Source: Terriglobia bacterium
GTDB taxonomy: Bacteria > Acidobacteriota > Terriglobia > Terriglobales > SCQP01
Assembly (NCBI GenBank): GCA_021323595.1
Contig: JAJPKR010000028.1
Location: 67,762 to 131,761 of the forward strand
Length of the DNA: 64,000 bases
Direction of reading: 5' to 3'
Part shown: positions 1 to 9,334 of the stretch, in pieces
Layout: each line of letters begins with the position of its first letter
Position numbering within the stretch: the stretch's first letter is position 1
Program-made: the position numbers and the translations under genes
The notes under the pieces: generated by a model
What the model saw: only the letters and a program-made list of their open reading frames with translations
Database searches by the model: none
What the model was told of the DNA's origin: nothing

Positions 1-2
1 CC

Positions 3-314
3 GCCCTTTCCCTGGAAGTATGGCGGCTGTTTTCGCGTCCGGGGATGGGGGCGGAATCCGGGGGGCCGCAACTGGCGCTGACGGTGCTGTGGTTGGCTTA
101 TGCCACGGCCTTATTGGCCGGAGGCGCACTGGCAAAAGCGGTGCTGGCGCGCTGGCAAGGGCTGGGGCTGCTGGGGATCGCCGTGGTCAAGGCCTTTCTC
201 TTCGACCTGTCGTTTTTGGGGCGCGGCTACCGCATCCTTTCGTTTTTGCTGCTGGGGCTGGTGCTGGTGGCAGTGTCTTACGTTTATCAGCGCCGGCAGG
301 CGACGCGGCGCTAG
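3..314 (+). CDS. DUF2339-type membrane protein, C-terminal part
   Basis: The frame is open from the left edge, so the N-terminal bulk of the protein lies outside the window. About 103 residues are visible. They contain three hydrophobic segments; the motifs VVKAFLFDLSFL and YRILSFLLLGLVL followed by a short YQRR basic tail match the C-terminal end of the DUF2339 family of large polytopic inner-membrane proteins of unknown function. The gene stops with TAG just before a minus-strand ADOP gene. Function is not known for the family, so none is assigned. Confidence 0.7.
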   Translation, partial: ALSLEVWRLFSRPGMGAESGGPQLALTVLWLAYATALLAGGALAKAVLARWQGLGLLGIAVVKAFLFDLSFLGRGYRILSFLLLGLVLVAVSYVYQRRQATRR

Positions 315-420
315 GGCCGGCGGCCGGCGATAAGACAAACTGCAAGCCAAGTAGGGCGCCCACCGACGAACCCGCCTGATGCGATTAGGCCGGACCCGGG
401 CCGTTTATCGGGTTGGGTAT

Positions 421-456
421 GGCGCCGATGCCCAGCGCCACGGTGAGAATGGCGGC
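421..456 (-). pseudogene. possible relic of an ADOP permease (first TM motif only)
   Basis: Read on the minus strand this short piece codes for AAILTVALGIGA, which matches 9 of 12 positions of [12 protein letters not shown] in the first membrane helix of the intact ADOP at 17135-19762. The usual continuation NTAIFS is absent and no further ADOP similarity is visible on either side. It lies just downstream of the intact ADOP gene on the same strand, as expected if a tandem neighbour was deleted. The match is short and could be chance. Confidence 0.3.
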
Positions 457-522
457 GGAGCAGCCCGGCGCACGGCGGAGAGAGCGGAGAGCGAAGGATG
501 CGCCGGGAGGGAGCCTCATGGG

Positions 523-2982
523 TTATTCGTAGCGCAGGGCCTCCATCGGATCCACCGCGGCAGCGCGGCGCGCGGGCCAGTAACAGGCCGCCAGAGCGGC
601 GAGCGCCAGCATCGCGAGCGCGGCCGCGAAGCTCAAGGGGTCGGCGGCGCTCAGCCCGAACAATTGGCTGCGCAGCACGCGCACGACCAGCGCCGCCCCC
701 GCCAGGCCCAAGGCCGCGCCCGCCAGCAGCAAGCGCGAGCCCCAGCGCAGCACCATCCGGATCACATCGCCGGGGCGGGCGCCCAGCGCCATCCGCACGC
801 CGATCTCGCGCGTCTGCTGTGCCACCGCGTAGGAGATCACGGCATAGATGCCGGCGGCGGCGAGCAGCAGCGCCGCCAGCGCGAAGAGCGCGAGCAGGCC
901 GGTGTTGAACCGGCGCGGCGCCAGCGACCTGGCGACGATGCGGCGCGTGGTCATGACGTCGGCCAGCGCCAGATCGGGATCGACCTGATGGACGACGCCG
1001 GTCGCGGCGCCGGCCAGCGCTGCCGGATCGCCGGCGGCATAGAGGATGAACGTCCGCTCGCGCCAGGTGCCGCTGTCGCCTTGCGCCTCTTGCGCAAAGG
1101 GCACATAGGCGTGCGGCGCGAAGGGCTGTTCCAGCCGCAACCGGCGGACGTTGCCCACGACGCCCACGATCGTGCGCCAAGGCGCATGGCCCCCAGCGGT
1201 GCCCCACGCGATGCGCTGGCCGACGGGATCTTGGTTGGCAAAGTACTGTTGGGCCATCGCCTGATTGATGATGACGACCGGCATCGTGTCCCCGCGGTCG
1301 CCATCGTTGAAATAACGCCCCCGCAGCAAAGGAATGCCCAGGGCGCGGAAGTATTCTCCGGCGATCAGATCGTGCCAGACGAGCGGCAGCCCGCGCGGCG
1401 GCCGGTTTTGGATCGTGAAGATACGGTTCCAGTGGGTATTCATGGGCCTGCCGGAACTCGAGGCGACGAGACGGACGCCGGGAAGCGCGCCTAAACGTTT
1501 GGTGAGGTCTTGATAGAGCGACGAGAGCTGCGTCAGGTTTGGATAGCGCGCTTGCGGCGGATCCAGCGTGAACGTCAGGTCTTGCAAGCGAAAGCCGGGC
1601 GCCACGCCGGAGACATTCACGAAGCTGCGCAGCAGCAAGCCGGCGCCGGCCAGCAGGACGACCGAGAGCGCCACCTCGGCGACGATCAGCGCCGAGCGGA
1701 GGCGCGCGTGGCCGCGGCCGAAGCTGGCGCCGCGGCCGCCGGTTTTCATCCAGGTTTGGAGGTCGGCGCGGCCGCCGGCCAGTGCCGGCGCCAGCCCGAA
1801 GATCACGCCCGTGGCGAGGGCCAAACCCAAGGCGAAGGCCAGCACCGGCCCGTTCAGCGCCACCGTCGCCGCGCGCGGCAGCGACGCCGGCGCCAGCGTC
1901 ATGAGCGCCTGATCGCCCCATGCCGCGACCAATAACCCCAAGGCCCCGCCGGCGAGCGCCAGCAAGCAGCTCTCGACCAGCGTTTGCCGCAGGAGGGCAA
2001 GACGGCTCGCGCCCAGCGCGGCGCGGAGGGCCAATTCGCGGCCGCGCGCCGCCAGGCGCGACAGCAACAGATTGGCCACGTTGGCGCAAGCGATCAACAG
2101 CACCAAGCCGACCGCGCCGAGCAACAGCCAAAGCTCGCCGCCGGCGTTGCCCACGATGGCGGTCTTGAGCGGAGTTTCGAACATCTGCAACGTGAAGGCT
2201 TGCCCGATCTTCGCGGCGCTGGGATAAATCGATTGCTGGATGACCTCGGCGGCGCGCATCAAGTCGGCATTGGCTTGCGCCATGGTCACGCCCGCCTTGA
2301 GCCGGCCGATCACGATGTAATCGAAGTTGTCGCCGATATCGCTGAGCTCGTCCTTGGTGAACGAGATCGGCACCCACACCGCCGGCGGCCTTTCGCCGGC
2401 ATCGGGGAGCGCCTCCATATCCGGCGGCAGCACGCCGATGATCGTGTAGGCGCGAGCGTCCAGCCGCAAGCTGCGGCCCAAGACATCGCGGCGGCCGGCA
2501 AAACGCCGCTGCCACAGCCCGTAGCTGATCAGCGCCACGCGGGCGGAGCCCAGATCTTCTTGTTCGGTGAAATTCCGGCCCAGGATCGGATGCAGGCCGA
2601 GCAGCGGCAATAAATTGTAGCTGGCGCGATAGCCGCCAATCCGCTCCGGCGCAGCGCCTTCCCCGGCTAAGTCCCAGTCCATCCCCTGGGCGCTGGCGAC
2701 ACCGGCGAATACGTGATTGATCCGGCGCAGCGGGTCGATGTCCGCTGCGGAGACGCCCCAACCATTGCCGGAGCCGGCAATCTCCGGGATGCGCTCCTGA
2801 ACTAGCACCAGGCGGCCGGGATCGCGGAACGCGAGCGGCCGCAGCAGCACCGCGCTGACCACGCTGAAGATCGCGGTGTTGGCCCCGATCGCGAAAGCGA
2901 GGATGGAGATTACGGCGCAGGCAAATCCCGGCGCGCGCCGCAGCGTGCGCATTGCATAGCGGGCTTCACGCAGAAGATCCAT
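523..2982 (-). CDS. ADOP-family FtsX/MacB-like permease
   Basis: An 819-residue inner-membrane protein with the duplicated layout of acidobacterial permeases: a first helix at about residues 20-42 ending in [10 protein letters not shown], a periplasmic MacB-type domain, a three-helix FtsX block near residues 265-420, a second periplasmic domain, and a second FtsX block at the C terminus ending VDPMEALRYE. Helix signatures ALRAALGASR and IGVRMALGARPGDV are the paired FtsX motifs. It lacks the extra N-terminal segment seen in the ADOP at 17135-19762, and no ABC ATPase or PadR gene is adjacent. The substrate is unknown. The start ATG is followed by the expected basic stretch; no strong ribosome site is visible. 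Confidence 0.85.
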   Translation of the reverse strand: MDLLREARYAMRTLRRAPGFACAVISILAFAIGANTAIFSVVSAVLLRPLAFRDPGRLVLVQERIPEIAGSGNGWGVSAADIDPLRRINHVFAGVASAQGMDWDLAGEGAAPERIGGYRASYNLLPLLGLHPILGRNFTEQEDLGSARVALISYGLWQRRFAGRRDVLGRSLRLDARAYTIIGVLPPDMEALPDAGERPPAVWVPISFTKDELSDIGDNFDYIVIGRLKAGVTMAQANADLMRAAEVIQQSIYPSAAKIGQAFTLQMFETPLKTAIVGNAGGELWLLLGAVGLVLLIACANVANLLLSRLAARGRELALRAALGASRLALLRQTLVESCLLALAGGALGLLVAAWGDQALMTLAPASLPRAATVALNGPVLAFALGLALATGVIFGLAPALAGGRADLQTWMKTGGRGASFGRGHARLRSALIVAEVALSVVLLAGAGLLLRSFVNVSGVAPGFRLQDLTFTLDPPQARYPNLTQLSSLYQDLTKRLGALPGVRLVASSSGRPMNTHWNRIFTIQNRPPRGLPLVWHDLIAGEYFRALGIPLLRGRYFNDGDRGDTMPVVIINQAMAQQYFANQDPVGQRIAWGTAGGHAPWRTIVGVVGNVRRLRLEQPFAPHAYVPFAQEAQGDSGTWRERTFILYAAGDPAALAGAATGVVHQVDPDLALADVMTTRRIVARSLAPRRFNTGLLALFALAALLLAAAGIYAVISYAVAQQTREIGVRMALGARPGDVIRMVLRWGSRLLLAGAALGLAGAALVVRVLRSQLFGLSAADPLSFAAALAMLALAALAACYWPARRAAAVDPMEALRYE

Positions 2983-3265
2983 GGGTTACTAGCCGCTGAA
3001 TGCAACCGAACTGCCGCGATCGGTGTTGCAAACAAATGGGTTCAGCGGGGTGAAACGCCCCGGGGTGTTCGTTTTCGCGACTCCGGCGTCCGGTTTGGCG
3101 ACGAGCGTCGTTGTGAGTACCCCCCCACGCTTTCCCGATGGATCGCCTTCCCCATTAATTAAGGTTCCCGCTCTGAGCTGCTGGGCGGGGCGGGGCCACG
3201 GTCGGGACGAGCTTCGGGCGGGCAGCGGGCCAGAGGGCATTTCGGAAGGCAGCCTTGGCCGCCGG

Positions 3266-4405
3266 TTACGGGCGCCAGGCGCGGGCGCGCCGGATGCGGG
3301 TGGCGATGGCGGGATGGGAATAGAACAAAATTTCTTTCCAGCGCGGCGGCTCGTGCTCGGCCAAATTGCGCGCGGCCAGCCGCTCCAGTCCTGCGATCAG
3401 CGGCTCGGCGCTGCCCATGGCGGCGAACGAGTAATCGTCGGCGCGGCGTTCCAGCGCGCGGGTGAAGGCATTGGCGGCCGGCAGCAACAGGAGTGAAAGC
3501 ACTGAGGCGACCAGAACCAGGAGCGGCAGGCCGGCGATATCGGCGATGCCGGTGAGGTGGAGGGAAGGCGCCAGCGCCAGCAAAACCCGGTTCACCAGCC
3601 AAAAGCCGAAAAAGCTCAGCGCCGCTTGCAAGGCGAGGCCGTTCCAGATGTCGTGATGGACATGATGGCCGAGTTCGTGGGCCAGCACGGCCTCGATCTC
3701 TTCGGCCGGCGCATCGGCCAGCAAAGTGTCGCTGACGATGATGCGCCGGGTCGGCCCCCATCCGGTGAGCGCGGCGTTGGCTTTGACGGTGCGGGTGCCG
3801 AGCTGCCATTCGAAACAGCCTCGCACGCGGGTGCCCGCACGCTCGCAAAGCCGCTCCAAGCGGCGGCGCAGCTCCGCCTCGCGCTCGTCGTCCTCGCGCA
3901 GGGGCCGAAACTTGTAGAAGAGCGGCATCAGGATGACCGGCGCCAGCTGCGCCAGCACGACGACGAAGGCGGTGAATCCGGCCCAGGCCCACAACCACCA
4001 GCGTTCCGGCTGCGCGCGCAGCAGCCAATACACCAGCTCGACGCCTGCCAGCGCCAGCCCCCCGCCGATCAGCAGGCCTTTGGCCTGATCCCCCCACCAG
4101 CTACGGCCGCTTTGGCGATTCAGCTCGAAAGCGATTTCCAGTCGCCGCGAGCATAGGTCGAAGGGCAAGCCCACGAGCTTTAAGCCGAAGCCGGCTATGG
4201 CTGTGTAGGCCAAAACTACGAACCATGGGCTGCCGGCGGAGTGTCGCTCCCAGAACCGGGCCAAAGCCACGCTGGCGCCAGTACCGAGAAAGATAACCAG
4301 CGCGGCCAATTCCACCGCCGTCGAGGCCAAGCTCAGGCGCAGGCGCGCGCGGGCGTAAGCCCGGGCTCGGGCCTGGTCGGGTTGAAGATGGGGTGCGCCG
4401 GCCAC
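3266..4405 (-). CDS. M48 family zinc metallopeptidase (Ste24/CAAX protease type)
   Basis: A 379-residue membrane-embedded protease. Four hydrophobic segments precede the zinc site VLAHELGHHVHHD near residue 240, which carries the HExxH motif; two more membrane segments follow, then ERRADDYSF, which contains the probable third zinc ligand (Glu). This order is that of Ste24-like CAAX prenyl protease 1 homologues. In bacteria these proteins act in membrane-protein quality control; prenyl processing is not implied. Translation appears to start at GTG. A -10-like TAAGCT lies nine bases before that GTG, so a very short leader is possible. It is divergent from manC. Confidence 0.88.
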   Translation of the reverse strand: MAGAPHLQPDQARARAYARARLRLSLASTAVELAALVIFLGTGASVALARFWERHSAGSPWFVVLAYTAIAGFGLKLVGLPFDLCSRRLEIAFELNRQSGRSWWGDQAKGLLIGGGLALAGVELVYWLLRAQPERWWLWAWAGFTAFVVVLAQLAPVILMPLFYKFRPLREDDEREAELRRRLERLCERAGTRVRGCFEWQLGTRTVKANAALTGWGPTRRIIVSDTLLADAPAEEIEAVLAHELGHHVHHDIWNGLALQAALSFFGFWLVNRVLLALAPSLHLTGIADIAGLPLLVLVASVLSLLLLPAANAFTRALERRADDYSFAAMGSAEPLIAGLERLAARNLAEHEPPRWKEILFYSHPAIATRIRRARAWRP

Positions 4406-4460
4406 CGTGGATTTAGCTTAACGGAGCTTGCGGAATTTCCGCTGAAGTAGTGGAAAAGCC

Positions 4461-4469
4461 TGATATTCT
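4461..4469 (+). promoter_or_regulatory. extended -10 promoter element of manC
   Basis: TGATATTCT has the TGn extension followed by the hexamer TATTCT, 23 bases before the manC ATG. No good -35 box is seen, which is usual for extended -10 promoters. It would give a leader of about 17 bases. Confidence 0.45.
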
Positions 4470-4492
4470 GCAAATTTGATCTAACCCGACCA

Positions 4493-5593
4493 ATGTCCAA
4501 ACCGGTGCCCAAACCCGAGGAGTTTTGCGCCGTAGTTTTGGCAGGTGGCCGAGGGACGCGCTTCTGGCCGCGCAGCCGGCGTCACGCCGCCAAACAGGTT
4601 CTGAACATCCTGGGCGAGGGCACCATGCTGGAGCAGACGCTGGCCCGCCTTGCCCCGGTGGCCAAGCCCGACAACACCTGGATTATCACCAATCGCGAGC
4701 TGCGGGTGGCAGTCCTGCGGCAGGCGCCCAAGGTGCCGCCGCAGCAGGTCATCGCCGAGCCGGTGCCGCGCAACACCGCGGCGGCGATCGCGCTCGGCGC
4801 GGAGCTGATCTTGCGCACGCGCGGGGATGTGCCGATGGGCGTGTTTCCCTCCGATCACGTCATCGCCCATCCGCAGAAATTCGCGAACATCATTCGCATC
4901 GGGATCCAAGAGACGAAGCGGCCGGGAAGGCTGGTCGTGCTCGGCATTCCCCCGGCGCGGCCGGAGACCGGCTACGGCTATATCGAAGTGATCGAGGAGC
5001 CGCACCGGCGCGAGCCCCCGCCGGTGTTTCGCGTGCGGCGTTTCATCGAGAAGCCGGATCTGCAGCGGGCGCGCGAGTTCGTGGCCGCCGGCAATTACTA
5101 CTGGAATGCCGGCATCTTTCTTTGGCGTGCGTCCTCGATTCTGGAGGCGCTGGCCGAGCATCTGCCGGAGATCTCCGAACGCCTGCGCCGCGTGGCCGAG
5201 GCGCCCCGGTCGAAATTCACTGCCGCGCTCGAGCGCTGGTATCCCGGCTGCCAGAACATCTCCATTGATTACGGCGTGCTGGAAAAGGCCCGCGGACTGG
5301 TTTGCTTGCCGGCGGGCGGCATGGGCTGGAACGATCTGGGGAGCTGGGCGGCGCTCTACGAGGAGCTCGCGCCCAACGGCGGCACGGTGACCCAAGGCGG
5401 CAGCGTGGTCGAGCTCGACGCCGCCAACAACTACGTGCAAGCGCCGGGGAAGACCGTCGCCTTGATCGGCGTCAAGGACTTCATCGTCGTCGAGACGCCC
5501 GACGCGCTGCTCATCATGCCGCGCACGCAAGCGCAAAAAGTCGGCAAGCTCGTGCAGGAGCTGGAAAAACAGGGGAAGGATAAGCTGCTGTAG
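4493..5593 (+). CDS. manC: mannose-1-phosphate guanylyltransferase
   Basis: A 366-residue cytoplasmic nucleotidyltransferase that makes GDP-mannose from mannose 1-phosphate and GTP for polysaccharide and glycoprotein synthesis. The nucleotide-binding loop VVLAGGRGTRFWPRSR opens the protein, followed by the Lys-containing KQVLN; FPSDHVI, TGYGYIEV and RFIEKPD mark the rest of the catalytic domain. The length equals the GMP-pyrophosphorylase domain plus a short left-handed helix region, so the C-terminal isomerase domain of the bifunctional type is absent. It stands alone between divergent and convergent neighbours. Confidence 0.92.
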   Translation: MSKPVPKPEEFCAVVLAGGRGTRFWPRSRRHAAKQVLNILGEGTMLEQTLARLAPVAKPDNTWIITNRELRVAVLRQAPKVPPQQVIAEPVPRNTAAAIALGAELILRTRGDVPMGVFPSDHVIAHPQKFANIIRIGIQETKRPGRLVVLGIPPARPETGYGYIEVIEEPHRREPPPVFRVRRFIEKPDLQRAREFVAAGNYYWNAGIFLWRASSILEALAEHLPEISERLRRVAEAPRSKFTAALERWYPGCQNISIDYGVLEKARGLVCLPAGGMGWNDLGSWAALYEELAPNGGTVTQGGSVVELDAANNYVQAPGKTVALIGVKDFIVVETPDALLIMPRTQAQKVGKLVQELEKQGKDKLL

Positions 5594-5840
5594 CGCCGGC
5601 CGGTTTGCCTCGCACCGCCTCCGGCCCCGCTTTCGGCTCGCCTGCCGCGCATCCCACGACAGGGTTCGTACTCTGCAAGCGATGGCTTCGCCGGAAGCAT
5701 CGCGCTCGGCGGCGCACAATGCGCGCGGCGCCGCGCGCGCCCGCGCGCAGTGCGCTGCTCTTTGCTGATCCTTCGCTCTCTGCCCCCCCTCCGTTGCGCC
5801 CGGCTTCTTCGCGCGCCCGCGCCGGGCGCCCGTCATCGGC

Positions 5841-7082
5841 CTAGAGGATGACGACGCCGCCCCGGGCCTGGCGGCGAACCTGCTCGAGTTGCCGCTGCAG
5901 TTCGCGCAGTTGCTCGCGCACGGCCTGCATCGCTTTGGAGCGCTCCAGCCGCGCCGCGGCTTCGATTTTTGGACGTGCGGCCTCCAACTCTCCGCGATAT
6001 TGACTCACCGCCGCCCGTGCCGCTGCCAGCGCTTGCTTTTCGGCGGCCAGCGAGGCCAGATACGCCTGCCGCTCCGCCGCAGCGGCGGCTTTCGCCTCGG
6101 CGGGCCAGGCCTCCTTCGCCGCTCCCTGCAGATGCGGCGCCAGCGCGGGAATCTCGATGGTCGAGGTCTGGCCTTTGCGCAGGATTTGCAGCGCCACTTT
6201 TTCATGCACGTGCTGGCGCAACGCGGAGTAGAACTCCTCCACGGTCGAGACCTTGGCCCCGGCCACGCTTAGAATTACGTCGCCGGCCTTGAGCCCGGCG
6301 CTGTCGCCGATGCCGCCGGCGGCCACCGAGCGCACCAGAATCGCGTGCTCGCCGGTCGCGCCGAAGTAGTGGGCGAGTTGCGCGGGGATCTGCTCGACGG
6401 CCACGCCCAGCGAGGCGCCTTCCGGCGAAAGCATGCGGAAATAAAGGCTGCCGCCGCCATTCGCGCCTTCATTCGCCAGCGCGTCGAGCTGCGACATCAT
6501 CTCCGGCATGGCAGGCACGGCGACGTCAATCCTGGGCATGGGAGGCATCTTGGGCATGGGAGGAATTCGCACGTTGAGGCCGGGCCAGCCTTCGCCCGCA
6601 TGGCGGCGGCCGATGCGCACCTCCACGCTCAAGGGCTGGCCATGGCGCACCAAGCCGACCTGCACGGTTCGGTCCGGCAATTCGTCGCCGACCATGCGCG
6701 TGAGCTCCCGCACGCTGATCACCGGCTGGCCGTGGAAGCGCACGATGACGTCGCCGGGCTTGATGCCGGCGGCAGCAGCGGGGCTGTTGGGGAACACCTC
6801 CTTGACCTCGGCGCCGTCGGCGCTGGCCAGATGCAGCTGCTTGGCGCGCTCGGCATCCAGATCGGCGAGGGAGACGCCGAGCCAGGTATTGCCGCCGTAA
6901 TAGACCACGTCCTGGCCCACCAGCGTCAGCGGAACCGGCGCCGGCGCCGGCGCAGCCGGTAGCGCCGGGGCGGCCGCCGGCGCGGGTGGGGCCGCGGCGG
7001 GCGCGGGCGGAACGGCGGGCTTCTGCGCGGCGGCAAGCGAGCAGGCGGCGAAACCGAACAAGAGCAAGCGAGCGATTTTCAT
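5841..7082 (-). CDS. PDZ-domain periplasmic protein, last gene of the sigma operon
   Basis: A 413-residue exported protein. A signal peptide (MKIARLLLFGFAACSLAAAQ) is followed by an Ala/Pro-rich linker of about 35 residues, a first PDZ domain (residues about 75-170, with GIKPGDVIVRFHG), a Met/Pro-rich hinge, a second PDZ domain (about 240-320, with GLKAGDVILSVAG) and a long charged C-terminal coiled coil rich in Ala, Glu and Arg. No protease domain is present, so it is probably a scaffold or sensor, not a DegP-type enzyme. The ATG at 7082 has GAGG six bases upstream; an ATG twelve bases earlier is the alternative. It follows the DUF4097 gene by 23 bases. Confidence 0.85.
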   Translation of the reverse strand: MKIARLLLFGFAACSLAAAQKPAVPPAPAAAPPAPAAAPALPAAPAPAPVPLTLVGQDVVYYGGNTWLGVSLADLDAERAKQLHLASADGAEVKEVFPNSPAAAAGIKPGDVIVRFHGQPVISVRELTRMVGDELPDRTVQVGLVRHGQPLSVEVRIGRRHAGEGWPGLNVRIPPMPKMPPMPRIDVAVPAMPEMMSQLDALANEGANGGGSLYFRMLSPEGASLGVAVEQIPAQLAHYFGATGEHAILVRSVAAGGIGDSAGLKAGDVILSVAGAKVSTVEEFYSALRQHVHEKVALQILRKGQTSTIEIPALAPHLQGAAKEAWPAEAKAAAAAERQAYLASLAAEKQALAAARAAVSQYRGELEAARPKIEAAARLERSKAMQAVREQLRELQRQLEQVRRQARGGVVIL

Positions 7083-7105
7083 GGCAAGCCTCATGGGTCG
7101 TGGGA

Positions 7106-8299
7106 TCAGGGTTCCTTGCGAATCGAAATGTTCGAATTGGCGGAGACGAGCCGCAGCAGCGGGCCGCCGCCGTTGAGCGGCGCGCTCACCACCAAGGCGC
7201 CGCCTTGCGCGTGCGCGGCCCGCTCGAGGGCGGCGAAATCGCTCGAAAAGCGATGGCCGAAGGCCCCGGTCAGGTCCACGTCCACGGTCACGGGCAGCCG
7301 CGGCGGCAGCAGCACCGTGATGTCGCCGATGCCGGTGCGCAGCACGGAATCGCCGAAGGTGGAGCGGGAGGCGGTGATGCGCGCGAAGATCGACCCCGCG
7401 GCGGTGGCGGCGCGAACCGGCCCGGCGACTTCGCGCAGGCGCAGGCTGCCGCTCCCGCTCTGGCACTGCACGCCGCGGGCGCGCGCGATGGCGATGTTGC
7501 CGCCGGAGGTTTGCGAGCGGACGCGGCCGGCAACGTCGCCGAGATCGATGTTGCCGCCGGCGGTTTCGGCGACGACGTCGCCCTCCGCCTGGCCGACCTG
7601 AATCGAGCCGGCGGCGGTGATCAAGCGCAGCGGGCCGGCGGCGGATTGCACGCGTAAGTTGCCGCCTTGCGACTCCAGCGTGGCGCCGCCGCCGGCGGAG
7701 ACCAGGGTGATATTGCCGCCCGCGGTGGAGGCGCGCACGGGCCCGGCGATGCGGCCGAGCACGACGTTGCCCACCGCCGTCCCGACTCGCAGCGGGCCGG
7801 CCAGATCGTCGGCGCTGACGTTGCCGGCGGCGGACTCCGCCAGCAGCGCGCCGCGCACGCCGCGCGCGGCGATATTGCCCACGGCGGAGTGCACCGTGAT
7901 CCGCCCTACGTCATCGGGCACCGCGACCTCGAGGCGTGCCTCGCCGCCCGCCCCGGTGGGTGCGCCCACCGCAACCTCGATCAGCGAACCCGTGCGCCGC
8001 ACGCTCACCGGCCAAGCGTCGAGCGCGGTGCGCGTCGCCGGCGCCGAGCCGCGCAGACGCAGGGTGATGTCATAGCTCAGCGTCGTGCCGGCGGCGCGGC
8101 TGAGCGTGACGTTGCCGACCTCGGTGACCACGCGCAAGCGCGCCGGCGCCGGCACCGGCACCTCGCCGCGAATCTCGCGCGTTTCGACGCCGCCGCCCAG
8201 CCGGGTGTTGGTCTGCTGTGCCGGCGCGAGGCCCGCGCCCGCACCGGCGCAGCCGCAGGCGAGCGCGATTGCGGCGGCATAGATTCGGGCGCGGCTCAT
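7106..8299 (-). CDS. DUF4097 beta-repeat exported protein
   Basis: A 397-residue exported protein. After a short basic start and hydrophobic signal sequence the body is built from about eleven repeats of roughly 21-22 residues with a core such as TAVGNVVLGRIAG or TAGGNIDLGDVAG. This is the pattern of the DUF4097 family, predicted to form a right-handed beta-solenoid; members often sit downstream of ECF sigma/anti-sigma pairs and their biochemical role is unknown. The start ATG overlaps the anti-sigma stop (ATGA) and has GGAGGA just upstream, so translation is coupled. Confidence 0.85.
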   Translation of the reverse strand: MSRARIYAAAIALACGCAGAGAGLAPAQQTNTRLGGGVETREIRGEVPVPAPARLRVVTEVGNVTLSRAAGTTLSYDITLRLRGSAPATRTALDAWPVSVRRTGSLIEVAVGAPTGAGGEARLEVAVPDDVGRITVHSAVGNIAARGVRGALLAESAAGNVSADDLAGPLRVGTAVGNVVLGRIAGPVRASTAGGNITLVSAGGGATLESQGGNLRVQSAAGPLRLITAAGSIQVGQAEGDVVAETAGGNIDLGDVAGRVRSQTSGGNIAIARARGVQCQSGSGSLRLREVAGPVRAATAAGSIFARITASRSTFGDSVLRTGIGDITVLLPPRLPVTVDVDLTGAFGHRFSSDFAALERAAHAQGGALVVSAPLNGGGPLLRLVSANSNISIRKEP

Positions 8300-9297
8300 T
8301 GCTCCTCCCACCGCGGCAGCGAGGGCGCGGGCTGGACGAAACGGCTGTCGGGCAGGTTGCCGGGCGCAGCCGCGTCAATTTGCCGCAGCAGGCCGGCACA
8401 GCGCAGCCGCACGTAGATGTCCTGCGTTTGACTGGAAATTTCCTGCAGCAGCGCGGCCGCGTCGGGGGGCGGAGCTTGGCTGAGCGCGGAGATGGCCTCG
8501 GCGCGCACCCCGGCATTGGCGTCGTGCAAGACCGCTTCGAGCAGCGCCTGGCGCACGTCGCCGTCTTCGCGCACCAACGGCGCCAGCGCGTCCAGCGCTT
8601 GGAGGCGCACGCCGGGGTTGGGGTCCTGCCGCAGCGCCTGCACCAGCGTGCGCCGCACGTCCGTGTTGGCCGCGCTCGGCTTGAGCGCTTCCAGCGTATC
8701 CAGGCGGACGCCCAAGTTCAGGGGATGCTGCGCCGCAAAGAGCAGCAACTGCTGCATGGCCGGGCTGGCGGGCGAGCCGGCCACGGTGCGCCGCTCGAGG
8801 GCGTCGAAGATCACCCGCACTTGCCCCGAGCCGGTCGGCTCGACGGCATCCACGCGCACCGGCGGCTGATCGGCGCCGAATATGGAGGCCTGCGTCCCGC
8901 CGCCCGCCCCCGCCCCGCTGCCGCCGAATCGCGCCGGGTGGGTCAGCCAGCCGGCGCAAAAACCGGCGATCACCAGCATCGCCGCCAGCGCCGGCTTCAG
9001 CTCCCAGCGGGCGCCCAGTCCCAGTCCCAGCCAGCCCCAGCGGGCTGCGGCCGCGGACGGGCGCGGCTCGCTCGCCAGCGCCGCGCTCAGACGGCGGCGA
9101 TACGCGTGCAGCTGCGCCGCCTCGCTCTCTGCTTCTGCGCGCGGCGCCAAACTGGCCCGCAGCGCTGCCAGTTCCCGCCGCCGCTCGGCACAGGCCGCGC
9201 ACTCGGCCAGATGCCGCTCCCATTCGTGGCGCTCGGCGTCCTCGGCCTCGCCGTAGGCGGCCAGCGTCATGATTCGTTCCGCCCAATCGCACTTCAT
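8296..9297 (-). CDS. anti-sigma factor with zinc finger and HEAT-repeat sensor domain
   Basis: About 333 residues. The N-terminal part has the HxxxCxxC zinc-binding signature of anti-sigma factors (HLAECAAC, preceded by the paired His/Cys region), which should bind the sigma factor in the cytoplasm. One membrane helix follows near residues 105-125 (ALAAMLVIAGFCAGWL). The C-terminal half, outside the cytoplasm, holds HEAT-like repeats with the pattern DxNxGVRLQALDAL and DANAGVRAEAISAL. The ATG at 9297 has AGAGG nine bases upstream; an ATG at 9318 would add seven residues. The gene lies directly behind the sigma factor and overlaps the next gene by four bases. Confidence 0.85.
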   Translation of the reverse strand: MKCDWAERIMTLAAYGEAEDAERHEWERHLAECAACAERRRELAALRASLAPRAEAESEAAQLHAYRRRLSAALASEPRPSAAAARWGWLGLGLGARWELKPALAAMLVIAGFCAGWLTHPARFGGSGAGAGGGTQASIFGADQPPVRVDAVEPTGSGQVRVIFDALERRTVAGSPASPAMQQLLLFAAQHPLNLGVRLDTLEALKPSAANTDVRRTLVQALRQDPNPGVRLQALDALAPLVREDGDVRQALLEAVLHDANAGVRAEAISALSQAPPPDAAALLQEISSQTQDIYVRLRCAGLLRQIDAAAPGNLPDSRFVQPAPSLPRWEEQ

Positions 9298-9334
9298 GGC
9301 GTTCGTCCTCTCATCCACCCATCCAACTCTGCTT

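Noticed and set aside
3030-3090. Intrinsic terminator around CGGGG-TGAAACG-CCCCG
   Set aside because: The stem has five pairs only and no clean T-run follows on either strand.
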